A stretch of DNA of 64,000 nucleotides from Gautieria morchelliformis (Eukaryota; Basidiomycota; Agaricomycetes; Gomphales; Gomphaceae). Location of the stretch: assembly GCA_015179125.1 (NCBI GenBank), contig WHVA01000113.1, positions 186,001-250,000 of the forward strand, in the 5' to 3' direction. Below the pieces are notes generated by a model. It was given only the letters and a program-made list of their open reading frames with translations, had not been told where the DNA came from and did no database searches. Positions 1 through 11,200 of this stretch are shown in pieces. Within the stretch, counting starts at the first letter, position 1. Every line of letters starts with the position of its first letter. A program made the translations under genes and the position numbers.

Positions 1-1010
1 CATTGGTATTGGCACGAACGCCGTCTTCTTCTTTTACTTGTTTGGCATCCTCTTTGTTCTTATTGTCATCACGCCGCCTCTCCTCCTCCTCCACTCGCGC
101 CCGCAATACGTCGACCTCCTCGTAACCCTGCTTGCGCTGGGTGAGCCAGTCTTGCCATTCCTTCTCCACAGCCTTGTTCACCTGCAGAATGTCACAGGGT
201 TATTCGATATTTATTGCACTGGCAGTCGCCTGTAATTCATTGAGATGTCTGTACGCACCCCCACCTTCCGTTTCTCGATAAACGCAGACTGTGCCGGCGT
301 AAGTAGCGCTGGAAGGTAAGCTAACGGCGGCGGATGTGTCCGCGGCGGTGCGGCGAGTGGATTGACGGAGGCTAGTAGTGTTGAAAGTTCCTCCGGGTCA
401 CCGGATGGAATCGTATCCGACGTAAGTAGGAAATTCGCTAACGCAGGAAGGCGTGTGCGGCGACTATGATACTAAAGCCTCTCATGAAAATCGGAATACA
501 GAAGTGGCGACTAGCAGACGCTTACGATCGTTTCCCTTAGCTTAAGCTCCTCGTCTTTCCTGGTCGCAGTCTGACGATCCCTTTTTAATTCCTCCGTACG
601 CCGAACGTAATCGTTCTCCTCCGCAAGTTGCGTTTGCAGTCTACGATCTATATCAGCCCGTTTTTTCGCCTTTACACCGTCAATGTCCGGCACAACATCA
701 CGACCTGAGTAAAACTTACAGCTTCCGACGCATTTCTGTCATGGTCCTCCTTTTTGGCTTTGTTCAGAGTGCCAAGTAAGATCCCAAACATCGATTTACC
801 ACGTTTGCGCTCCCTAGAATCGGTAGTCAGGTCTATACGAGGTCTTTTCTTGCCTGCTGCCGGTGCCTCCACAGGCAAGACTGCTACAGGCTCTGGTTCT
901 GGTTCTTGGACATCATCTTCTGCAACATTAGCATCGTTTTGAGATCTGTTTCCACAATGTCAGTGTTGGGAAATACAAGAAAGCCTATATGCTCACTGGT
1001 CAGTGGTCAT
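1..1010 (-). CDS. Pinin/SDK/memA-family nuclear protein, 3' end beyond window
   Basis: The family acts in the nucleus at the exon-junction/spliceosome level. The reading starts at an ATG at 1010-1008 (MTTDQ), crosses a short intron ending near 955, then gives an acidic stretch, a KKRPRIDL basic patch and the family signature RKRGKSMFGILLGTLNKAKK near 740-800. A second intron, with a GTAAGT donor near 725, leads to a charged helix (AKKRADIDRRLQTQLAEEN, about 670-610). Further exons at 470-240 contain LTPAQSAFIEKRK, matching the usual pinin 'LTPAQ..FLEKRK' block, and 190-1 gives a Glu/Arg-rich tail (EKEWQDWLTQRKQGYEE). The end lies outside the window. The start is chosen because it is the only ATG that splices in frame to the conserved block. 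Family call good; exon ends by eye. Confidence 0.8.
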
Positions 1011-1063
1011 GGTCAATAGTTTCAATTCGGTTCCAGAGTTTCAACTCCGCCAGACTGTTTGTT
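1011..1063. promoter_or_regulatory. Compact divergent promoter between pinin and SRP72
   Basis: Only 53 bp separate the inferred start codons of the minus-strand pinin gene (1010) and the plus-strand SRP72 gene (1064). Both promoters and both 5' leaders must overlap here or reach into each other's gene. No TATA box is visible. Confidence 0.5.
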
Positions 1064-2127
1064 ATGCCGACCTCCCAACGAAAGAAAGCAAGCCAAAAGT
1101 CACCCCCTGCTGTTTCTGAATGCATACGAAGACATTTCAAGTCTCTTGTTGCTCAGATTGATGGCGGCCATCTCAAGAACGCCATCAAGACATGTGACAA
1201 GAGTATGTGTCTGGATCATAGCGTTCTATATGTTTCTTATCTTCACCAGTTCTTCGCCTCGAGCCTAACGATCCGGATGCATTGCAGACTAAACTTTCCC
1301 TCCTACTTCATACTGACCAACATGCATCTGCACTTGCTATCTCAGAGACCCTTATGGAGGGAGAGCAACAGACCACATTTCCGCTCGTGTTTGGAAAGGC
1401 TTACGCGTTATACCGTTTGAGCCGTGAAGTAGAAGCACACGATATCGTCCAAAACATTAAGCCACAGGGAGACAATCAAGAGCGTGGCGTAATGCACATG
1501 AAGGCTCAGATTGTGCGTCACCTCTCGTTCCAAATCCCTTGAACGCCGACTCACTGCGTTCCTCCCACAAGGAGTACCGTCGCGGCGATTACCAGCAGGC
1601 TCAAAATCTTTACTCTGAAATCTTTGACTCTTCACTGCCTGTGAGTTTAATACGGAAATTCATACAAACTTCGAGGACTCATGGGTGCTTGTGACGGGCA
1701 GCACTCAGATGAACAGTCTGATTCGCTCACGAATTTGACAGCTTCCCAAACACACCTCGATTTCTTGCAAGCAGGCTTCCTTCGCTCTCTTCATTCTCTC
1801 CCGCAAGCCCTCATCGGCTCTCTTGAGGACGCTCCACCGCCTCCGCTTGTCTCCCCGCACCCTGTTCTGGCTATGTCGACACGCCATGTGCGGCAGCAAG
1901 CTCCTACATCAGCGAAGGCAAAAGTGCGTGTCTCTCGTGTTCCGAAAGGCGTTGTGCCAGGCGTTACCCCTCCTCCGGACCCGGAACGATGGTTAAAGAA
2001 GAGCGAAAGGACCAATGCACACTATCATGGGTCGAAACGGAAAAAGGCGGTCACAGGTGCTACGCAAGGTAGTTTGGATAGCGGTACCAAAGGTGGCAGC
2101 AGTGGCAAAGGAAAGAAGAAGAGATGA
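1064..2127 (+). CDS. SRP72: Signal recognition particle subunit SRP72, internally shortened
   Basis: SRP72 binds SRP68 and 7S RNA in the SRP that takes secretory ribosomes to the ER. Four exons splice in frame: 1064-1202, 1250-1512, 1572-1640 and 1702-2127, giving about 298 residues. The first three hold the N-terminal TPR region (ILRLEPNDPDALQTKLSLLL; HASALAISETLMEGEQ; EYRRGDYQQAQNLYSEIF). The last opens with the TPR-like HSDEQSDSLTNLTASQTHLD and then passes directly to the RNA-binding tail (PKGVVPGVTPPPDPERWLKK), ending in a Gly/Lys-rich stretch. Family members usually have about 600-670 residues, so roughly 300 residues of central TPR helices are absent, with the frame kept. It may be a shortened gene, a pseudogene or an assembly collapse. 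The exon 3 acceptor is AAG rather than CAG. Identification is strong; function uncertain. Confidence 0.85.
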
Positions 2128-2295
2128 TCCGCAGGATGTCTCAATTGTTATTATTAAGTACGTAGACTCCCGGCATGGGGCATAAGTACTGTATGGAATG
2201 AATCGGTACATTGTCCAAAGTGGGCTGTCCAAAGATGGTATGGGATCGGAACAGAGTACACGGCAACTAATCACAACATTAACGAACCGACCGAT

Positions 2296-5183
2296 TTAAT
2301 TTCTGGTGGGAGCTGGCGTAATCAACGGGACTGCTGCAGCTGGTCCTGTACATGCCGCAGTAGGCAGCGTCGCGGAGACCGCGTTCCAGGGGTCAGGATA
2401 GGTGCAGCCTGCCACCGCTGTGACACCCCCTTGGGTATCTTGTGCGTCCAGCCAGCCATTCCCAGAGGTGATCGTGCTGGTTGATCCACCAGTAGTAAAC
2501 GTATAAGTGGGCATCGGCAAGGTTTCCACCGGAGCCGTATTAGTGTACGTTGGAAGCAGTGCTACCTGGTTAGCAGGCGTGACTCCTGCCATAGTGGCTG
2601 GAGGCCACACAAACTGAGAGGATACAGAAGGATTGATTGTTCCTGCACCGGACCCTCCAGTTTGCCACGGCAAGTATGTGCCCGCGAACGGCACGGTGGG
2701 TGCAACACCGACTGAAGCACACGCTCCATATGCTTCTCGTGGGTCACTGGGTATGGCGCCGACTTGTAAGCCAAGTTGATAGGACCAGAGTGGCGCCCGG
2801 ACTGTGTTCGTTGTGGAAGAGTTACCAACCTACGGCCAAGATACAGTAAGTTGAAGAGTCTTGAAACACTTCGATCAAGGTACCTTCCATGTCCAAAAAA
2901 AGTAATTCTGCAGGGAATCCATGGAAGTCAATGCGAATTGTTTCAAGCCAGTTATGACTGAACTGTCCCAGGTTGAGGCGTCTTCCCATGTACTGCAGTC
3001 GCCTCCATAAGAGGCTTGACCGCCGACGCCTCTAACCCACAATCCACAATCATTAACCTTTCAAAGAACATGCGGCAGGCCAGGGGTGATTAACAAAAAA
3101 TCCATAGTAAACGGAGGAAACTGACTGCGTTACTGAACTCGCCTGCGATTGTGACACCAAACGCTTGTTGACTACCATTGACTCCACTCGCCCAACTGTT
3201 GCATGGCATGGCAGCATATTGCGATAACGGCTGCGTGTTCGGCGATCCGTCAAAAGCAAAATATGGGTGCGTGTCAAGAATTATCCTGTCGGAACCAGGA
3301 AGGAAATTGGCCCTACAGATGGTGACTGACGTCGGAGCTTGCACTCAAGTAACGGATAGGATAACTCACCAAGATTCCAGGCCTTGGAAACCATCATGAA
3401 TAGACAAGAATGGTCCTTTGCCCTGTCCAACACCGGTGATAGACCGCACAATATCGTACGCTTGAAGATAGCTAAAAAAAATTGAGAAATGTTCCCGTAA
3501 CCGCCAAGTCTGTACTCACAAAGAGGACAAATTTTCTCGTCCAATGGTCTGCAACAAAGCTTCATTCACCATTCCAAAGATAGGAATCAAGTCAACGTAT
3601 TCCGGCTGGGATATAAATTCAGCCAAGATACGAATATAACCCAGCGTGCGTTCTGCATTTGCTAATCCCATGACACCATTTATGAAGTTGACCTGTGAAC
3701 AAGTCACTGCTTAGAGACTCGAGGTGCATACACCAAGCTCTTACCTGGCCTTCCTTTCCACTGTGGTTGTATCTGCGCAACATCAAAACGAGCATGATAT
3801 ACAAGAAGCTTGTCTGCGTACCCATTTTGAGAGCCTGGACAGATTGTGTGAAAATTAAGCAGAATAGTGAGGGCGATGTATGCACTAGTCATACCAGGGA
3901 TAGTGTGAAGATCCAAGTAGATTCGCAGACCATACTTACGCGCCCAAGCAAAAGCTTGGAGGATATACCTGAATATACTGAGTACGAGAAGACGATAGAG
4001 CAGGGGGTGAACTTACTTCCAGGATACCCCTTCTAAAAAAGGTTCATCGTTCCACGTGTCTATAGCCCAGAACGGGATGGGGAGTCTGATCCAGTTGAGT
4101 CCAGCCCCAGCAATTTCGGCAAAGTCTACTTCAGTCTAAACGCGAAAGGTTATTGACGTGCTAATGCATAAAGATTTAGGATGATGTTCACTATGAACTC
4201 CTGATAGTGCTTTTCAAGCTGGCCAATTCCACCTCCTGGTGAAGCATCTGCTCTCATTGCCTGACTGAGCGTCCATTCGTCCTGCGCCTGAATGGCACCG
4301 GTCTGGTATTTCTCGAACAAAGACGGAATAATGAAGGGCTCTGAAAAAAATTAATTGGGTATACACGTCTCATTCGCAGACCTTGAATCCAGACACACCA
4401 GGGACGAACCATCCTGTGAGGGGAATCCATCAGCGATTTAGTCTGACAGAGCATATACAACCAAAATAAAAATCACCGCCTAGATTGACACTGAGATACT
4501 TCAAGTTAAAATCTGTGCACTCGGATAATTGTCTGAAGCTCGCACCCATGAATCAGGTCTTGACCGAAAGTCCAACTCTCATTGAGAGCGGGAACCCACG
4601 ACTGGGGTTTAGCTCCATTGTTGTATGGATCACTCGGATCTGCAAGCCAATATCCACCAAAAGGATTCTTGTATGTGAAGGTAGACCCGTCCGAAGTCGT
4701 GACAAGAGACCCGTCACCACCCGTGATGGAGTTGGACAAGGGAGTCGGATTCGAGCCAGGAGTAGAAGTAGACCCTGGTGCCGGTGCTGCTTGCGCGGCA
4801 GCACTGTTGTGATGTTGGTCTGGACGAATTACGAGGAAGTACACGGGCAAGATCACCGCGGCCACGACGACCACAAACACAAGTAATCCACCGAAGACAA
4901 GGAGGGGGACCGACTTGGCCTTTTTCTTTGCTTTGGTGAGTTTGGTCGAATCCGTCCGGAATGCCTTTTCGCCTGTGTCTTGGTCAATGCCATTGTCGGC
5001 CTCATAAGTGTCGACCAAACGGGCGGATGAACGTTGTGTTTCCAGAGTTTGCGACCCTGCAGCATATGAGTCGCGAGGTGAACTGAACCCAGACTCGAGC
5101 ATAGAAGGAGCTGGTGGTGGCAATAATGCAGAGTCACTGTCCCCCATGAAAGGAGTGTGAGGGGCGACGCCGTACTCTGCCAT
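2296..5183 (-). CDS. Membrane-anchored GH5 glucan 1,3-beta-glucosidase
   Basis: Exo-1,3-beta-glucanase of the exgD type, expected to trim beta-1,3-glucan at the cell surface. The ATG at 5183 opens a cytosolic tail of about 90 residues ending in a Lys-rich stop-transfer patch (KLTKAKKKAK). A single membrane helix follows (about residues 91-119, VPLLVFGGLLVFVVVVAAVI), then a Ser/Pro/Thr linker: a type II membrane protein. The catalytic domain follows (NPFGGYWLADPSDPYNN; HGVNLGGWFVPEPFI; AGAGLNWIRLPIPFWAID; LDLHTIPGSQNG). NEA in FGMVNEALL fits the acid/base position and AGEFSNA the nucleophile position. At least nine introns; two neighbouring exons are only 14 and 15 nt, and the one coding SQNG about 13 nt. 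The C-terminal stretch is Thr/Pro-rich. It looks intact. It converges on SRP72 (168 bp between stops) and is followed upstream by the chitinase on the same strand. Confidence 0.88.
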
Positions 5184-5453
5184 GTCGACTCGTCGAGGTT
5201 TCGACGAACTGAGAAACGCTCAAGCCGGGACGTACCTCGCGGAACACACCGGCAGCACTAGGCGCATTGGTTCTGTATAAATAAATGTGCAATTTTGCGA
5301 TCACGTGAGCTAGATCTTACAGCACACCAGCGTCTGTCCCACTGGCCATGCGGCCAAAACAGTATCAATTCGGAAGGTCATTAGAAGTCGTAAAGTATCA
5401 TGAGTCATACTTAGTCATTGAGAATCCAGCGCTCGGCTGTACTACATTCGAAA

Positions 5454-7664
5454 TTACTTCCCCAGCTTCGACCGAATTACGTTCTGCAAGGAGACGCCAT
5501 CATCCTGGTATGTTCAATTTTAATGTCGTTCAAGGGATTCAAGAAGATTTTTACCTGATCAAGGGACCAGGTGAAACAGCCACCCATTCCGTTCTGCTGC
5601 GCGAAGGCAGCCTTGTCACCCAGAGAGTACGTATCGTCGTAGGTGACAACCGTGGACCTAGAAGTGTCGAAGAGGAACTGCGACGACTCAGGCCTCAGGA
5701 TCGGCCCGAATGCAGATCACCTATAGCACTTACCGGTGTGTCGCTGCAATTATCCCAACCTTGCCGGAAATTGAGCACAGTAGCAGATGACCGTGTAATA
5801 AAATTAATATATGAACCTTCTGTATACCCATTTGCTTGCCCATAGGTTCCATCAGAATTTTTAACCAGAGCTCCCAGCTGTAGTAGTTGATTGAACGGAA
5901 TTTGTTGTCCCCAATACGCACTGAGGTCTCCCAGAGCTGTAGCTGCAGCTCCTGTCGGCAGGACACGGGTTCTAGCATGGTTGCCGTTCAAGAAGTTAGG
6001 TACCGTTGTCAAACCCTGTGCCTGATTCGAGTCCTCGTTATTTAATACACGCTGCTTATGCTGGGACATGGTGAAACCCGTAGGGGGGCGCGCAATATGT
6101 GACAGGGTAGTCTGCGTGCTGTTGGAGACATAACCGTAGAGGGGCAGGCCGAGCAGTAGCTGCTGAGCAGGGAAACCAGCAGCTGTCCATTGCGCTAGAG
6201 CCGCAGCGGCATTCGCCTGCGGCTGCTGGCTGTTGTGGCAAGCGTCGCTGAGGGGAGCATTCGGTCCTGGCATAGATGATGCACCCCATACATCATAATT
6301 CCTATATATTTTCAGCGACGTCCAGGATGACATGCTGGACGCAGACTCACATGATGTTGGCAGTGGTCAACTGGGCCGCATATGCTGAGACATCAGTAAG
6401 TGGCTGACCGTTTGAACCAATCCATGGCAAATCAGTCACGGCAGCCGAAATAATCTTGGAAGAACCAAGCGCAGCTCGCAACTGTGTGAAGAAGCTGAGA
6501 AGATTGGCGGCATCCGAGGGCGAAAACGGATTGCCAGCACCCGGCAAGTTGGGATATTCCTTGTGGGAATGTTAGTGAGTGCTAGCTCAAACAAATGCCT
6601 TTTATGTACCCAATCGATGTCAATCCCTATATAACAACAGAGGTCATACATACAAACGTTAGGGGAAATCAATCTGAAGAGCCAACGCACCATCGAGTCC
6701 ATAGGTATTTACTGCATCCACACACGCATTTACAAATGTAGTCCTGTTTCCAGAGGAACTGACTGCCTGGGAGAAAGAAGTCGAACCCCCCCAACCACCT
6801 GTGCGTCACATAATTAAGGCTGAAACGATGATAGTCCAATTGCTAATACTTGCCAATGGACAGCGCAACTTTAGTGCCTTGACCACTGTTTCTTGCACTA
6901 GTGACCTTTCGTGAACAGCGATTAGACACAGTTTAGTAGAACAAACAGCAGCCGAGACCAACCAGTCGCTGCAGTATGGCCTGCCCACCGGCGTCCCAAG
7001 ATATTCCCGATGAAGAGTTTGGTGTTGCAAAAGCTATTATCGGACGGTATTAATTGAATGTGTAATCTTAAATAGGCAGGCTGGTCACCAAAGTAAAGAA
7101 GATCGAACTTGGAGTAGTCGATACTCTCCGGCGGGTTACTATTCACCGACCAGTCGGGATAGTACGCAGCAGCCGTAAGACTCGCAGCAGCCATTATGGC
7201 TTCGGCACCCTTCCTTGAAAGTGTAGAAGGCAAAGCATCCTCCAAATTGAATTTACGGGACGCTCCAATAGACGAAGGGGCGAAAAACTCGACGAGTGCA
7301 GAGTCCGTCCGCCATCGGACATCTCGTAACACAGCCTTGATATATGCATTCAGACCAGCCTTGCGTTCCTCGATCAGCCTATCGTCCACCCATGCGCTTG
7401 GAAGGAAGGTTGTGGCCAGAATCCTCTTGGGAGGAAGTGTACCAGAACTAAACCCAAGCGCGTCGTGCAGGCCACTGAACTGAGGTCGGGGTTAGACCAA
7501 TCATGCGAGACAATTGTAGATGATAGAGCGAACCTCAGAATACCTTTTCACCAAGGTATACTTCTTGCTGTCGATTGACGTCACCTCGACGACATAGAGA
7601 ATATGAGGGCGAGGGACGAGGCAGTAGTATGGCCGGTAATAGAGGCATCCTTGATGGGGAGCAT
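5454..7664 (-). CDS. GH18 chitinase read in frame from a PX-domain 5' part (chimera)
   Basis: GH18 enzymes hydrolyse chitin by substrate-assisted catalysis. The GH18 part starts at AAAYYPDWSVNSNPPESIDY (about 7190). It has the substrate-binding block (KVALSIGGWGGSTSFSQA, about 6860-6760), the catalytic LDGIDIDWEYP (DxxDxDxE) across two introns near 6690-6540, MNYDVWG (about 6300), GLPLYGY, GMGGCFTWSLDQD and a stop at 5454. About nine exons splice in frame and the domain looks complete. Upstream there is no signal peptide: the same open frame continues back into a PX domain (WVDDRLIEERKAGLNAYIK, about 7390). The chitinase may use the internal ATG near 7194 (MAAASLTAAAYY), giving a cytosolic enzyme, or the gene may be a deletion fusion. 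The GH18 call is firm; the true 5' end is open. Confidence 0.8.
7200..7664 (-). pseudogene. Vam7/sorting-nexin-like PX domain fragment
   Basis: PX domains bind phosphoinositides on endosomal or vacuolar membranes; in Vam7 one precedes a SNARE helix. From an ATG at 7664 (MLPIKDASITGHTT) the reading gives PRPHILYVVEVTSIDSKKYT and the family signature LVKRYSE. After an intron it gives FSGLHDALGF, LPPKRILATTF, SAWVDDRLIEERKAGL and TDSALVEFFAP. The residues FNLEDALPSTLSRK then run into GH18 sequence with no SNARE helix. The stretch between TTASS and PRPHIL needs one extra base: the C run at 7613-7615 appears one short. It is therefore either a decayed 5' half of a Vam7-like gene or an uncorrected read error. 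Only the PX assignment is well supported; Vam7 is the likeliest parent. Confidence 0.55.
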
Positions 7665-8280
7665 AACGAAGGGCGCAGGAAGCTGCAGCTCCAAATGTAA
7701 CTTCCAGGCGGTAGTGTGTCTGAGCGCGGAGGGAAACTGATGATCCTAAGAGCACTAAGCTTTTGAGTCTTCATCGAAGCAGTATATCCAGGTGCCAAAT
7801 GAAGGTGGGTCACATGCACAGATCTAGAAGATCCACGAAGGAGACGTCACATCCGCTTATTGACTTATTCGTATCAACGCTCAACTGTAACCCAGGTAGA
7901 GAATCGTGTGCTCTGTAACGCTGCGTTGATACTCCTGTTTGTCTCGGGCCGTATCTTAGACTTAACACTAGTCCGATTCATCGGAGGCTAGCTTTTAAGT
8001 TGCTTTACTGAAGTTTCTGAAGCGTCGTCCATATGGCAATCTCCCGAATTAATCAAGAAGCTGGTTACCAGAGATAGAGAGCAAGAAGGATGGCGGCGCC
8101 CCGGGCGGCACAGTAAGTACATCAACACGGTGGCAAGAGCAACCGACGGTGCTTACTGTACTCCTGAGACCATAAGAGAATGCCAGCAAGCTCAGCATGC
8201 GCGTGGAAAGTAAACGTCGATAGTCGATACATGCGCACCTGCGGGCCGGCGCATGTGTGGGCGCCTGTGAAATTTCTAGC
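7665..8280. other. Intergenic region between the PX/GH18 locus and UTP20
   Basis: A 616-bp divergent intergenic space. No conserved reading frame, RNA gene or repeat was recognised; it presumably holds both promoters. Confidence 0.4.
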
Positions 8281-11200
8281 ATGGACTCTGAAAGCGGTCG
8301 ACCATTGAAGCGTTTCAAGGTGCGCACATTACAGTCCTCTCTCCACGTCCACTAACTATCAGCGTTAGCATCAATCCTATCAAGCGACTCTCAAAAATGT
8401 TCATCTTCCTCCCGCTTCCGCACCGTCAAGGCTCGACGACGACATACCAGACTCCGAATCTCATTTCAACCGTGCACTCAACCAGTGGCGACAATTAAAC
8501 CTTTCTCCTGCTTTCTTACACTTTGCAGCTCAGGTTCACGGCTTAAGCGTAACTGTACCTCTCCTTTTGCATCATTGCGACGAGATCGTGGACCTTTGGA
8601 TAGATGCCACAAAGCAAGCAGACGATGATGCGCTGAGAGCATTGCTAGAGTGCGTCTTCTATGTGGATGCAAACTGCGTCTGTACTGAGTATGTTTAGTC
8701 TTCTCCAGAAGCTGGTGCATGATTTGCGTGGGACTCTTGAGCTGTCTTATATGCGTCTTCTGGAGACACTCTTAACGCCTCTTCCCCGTTCTCAGTCAGC
8801 AGAAACTCTCACCATTCTTCTGGGAACCCTTTCCTTGTTCCTCAAGCAACTTCTGGGTTCCACGACCCAACGTTTGGAAGAGACGTGGTCGGTCTTGACA
8901 TCAACGCTTACAAAGTGTAATCCCGAGGTGCGACGAGCTGGAGCTGAGGTTTGGGCTACCATCTTGAGACGGTGCAAGGGAGATATGAGGAATGTTGCCG
9001 TGACCCTGATTCTGCGTGATTTGGAAATCATTCCAGATGGCGGAGCATGGATGTTCATCTACGCTTTCAAGGTTTGTTGCAGTCAGCAGTCTGTACTAAT
9101 CCCCTGTGAGCTCACTTCTATTCTGTCCAGTAGTCGGTCACACATGCTCTCCATACATCCACGGCTGTTCTCTTTGAAGAACTGCTAACGGTTCATCTTT
9201 CCGCACAGTATCGTTCACATACTGCAACTTTAATGAGAAGAGTCATTACCGCGGTTACTCATCATTGCGACAAGGCCGAACAGTTCTCTCCAATCTCGGA
9301 CCTCCTCGTTTCCCGATTCCTCGGTGCCACTCCCGAGGAGCTGCCCTATCTTATGCCTCTGTTGTCCACCGCTTTCTCGGTGCGGAAGGGTTCACGCATG
9401 ACGCGTATGTGCTTGTGATGTGGTTTTCCAGCTCAGTTTAGAATGAAGCCGCTTACACAGAGAATCAAATATCGAGGGTCCTGACCCATTTAGCACAGAG
9501 AAGTGTTTCTCAGAGAGAACATGTCCTTAGCCTGGGAACAGCGACTCTTATGGCAGGTGAAATGCCGGTTTGGATGGGTTCAGGCCGGAGGTTCATAGAA
9601 TCATCATGGCAAGTATGTATCTCCAAAGGATTACTTCTTTGGTACATTGTTAACCTTGAACGATTTCGTTCAGGACCCTATGCTAGGCTTACAGCTTGCT
9701 GGATCCCTCTCAGGCCTAGATTGGGGCGGGTGGCGACTGATCGAACTGCCATTCACTTTAAAGTCGCATTTTCCTTAAGTTCATACGTGGACATGCACTA
9801 ACTTACGGTTTCATAGGCATACGGTGCAATCGATCGACTCACATCCGCTTCCCACGCTGACCCTACTTGCCTCGCTCGTGAAAGCGGAAAGACTCGGCGA
9901 CGCAGACGATGGATGGCTGCGTAGAATGACTACATGCGTTCAGGCTCGGCTGAAGATGTTGGACTTCAATGGATTGGATGTAAATCTTCCCGTCTGTTTT
10001 ACGGCCAAAACACAGTTGTTCACTTAATACGGTTGCAGGAGCTCAAGTGCATTCTTGCGCTGTCACCTATTCTTCCATCGATCGGACAAGAGCTCGTCCA
10101 TTTAGCGACAAATGCTCTTGACTCTTCCTCTTCACAGGCAGAAAGTCAACGAGCAGAGCCCAGAATACCAGATTCGCTTGCGGCCCAGGTGTTTGGTGCA
10201 TGTGCAAAGGCACTCGCAGAGCTTCCGAGTCTTGGATGGTCGGCAGAAATGGATATATCTGCTTGGATAACACGTGCTGTGACGCAGTGGCCTAATTGCC
10301 AAAGTGTCCTCAGCGGTCTGGTGGCCGTCTTGAAGCAGTAAGTTCGGTGTACTGTCGGTGCTCCTTGCAATACTAACTGTAAAGCAGGCCTCGATCTGGC
10401 TCCCAGATCCTGTTCTCCGATGTTTACCCAGGCCTACAGCATTCTATTCTCTCTCACAGACAACAGCTGCGTCTTGATGCCCTCCAAATACTCACCTCTC
10501 CCTTGATTGAGGAGACCCAAACTAGTGAGGTCCTGAGGCGATGTCACCAAGGGGAAGAGTCTGCATTAGACGTACAGGGGGTACGAGAGCGCCTTCTCAA
10601 AATCACTGCAGCCCCACAAGTCGTGAAAGACGATGATCACATTGGGGCTGATATCTGTGCCAGGTGGTTGATCGGTGAGTCTCGCTTATCGGTGCTGTGT
10701 GGTTTTTGACTTTTGAACCCCTAAAAGCACAACTGAAAGTCAATCTCCGCCCTCTCTGGACTCCCGCTGCAAAGGCACTAGCCGTTCTCGCTCAACGGTT
10801 CGGAGATCTGGTTTGGAACTTAAGTTTTACCGAACTCGAGGCAATAGTCCACGGAAAACTCGCTCAAGACGTTGGGTCCATTAGTCCTAAAGATGGGCCT
10901 GATGTAACGATGGAGGTCGAACGATCTTGGAGAGACCCAAGTGCTGCTAAACTTCGTTCGATAGTGAACATGTGGTCAGATGGTGATCCACCACCAAAGG
11001 AACCTTCCCAGGTATGATTTTGATTACAGGGGCAATACATCGCACTAACGATGTCGTGTGCGATAGAACCAGCACGAGATATTGGACGTGACAAACTATG
11101 AAGTTCAGATGCTGCACGCTCTTGGTGAATTTGCGTCGTTGACACAGCGATACAACGCCGGGCTTGTCCGTCTATTCCTGTCATTTTGCTCACCGGACTT

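Noticed and set aside
38-235. Plus-strand hydrophobic open stretch at the left edge
   Set aside because: It is the antisense of the Glu/Arg-rich pinin tail, which reads as Leu/Val-rich on the other strand.
5340-5845. Plus-strand open stretch of 165 codons opposite the chitinase 3' end
   Set aside because: Chitinase exons with clear GH18 motifs occupy the minus strand here.
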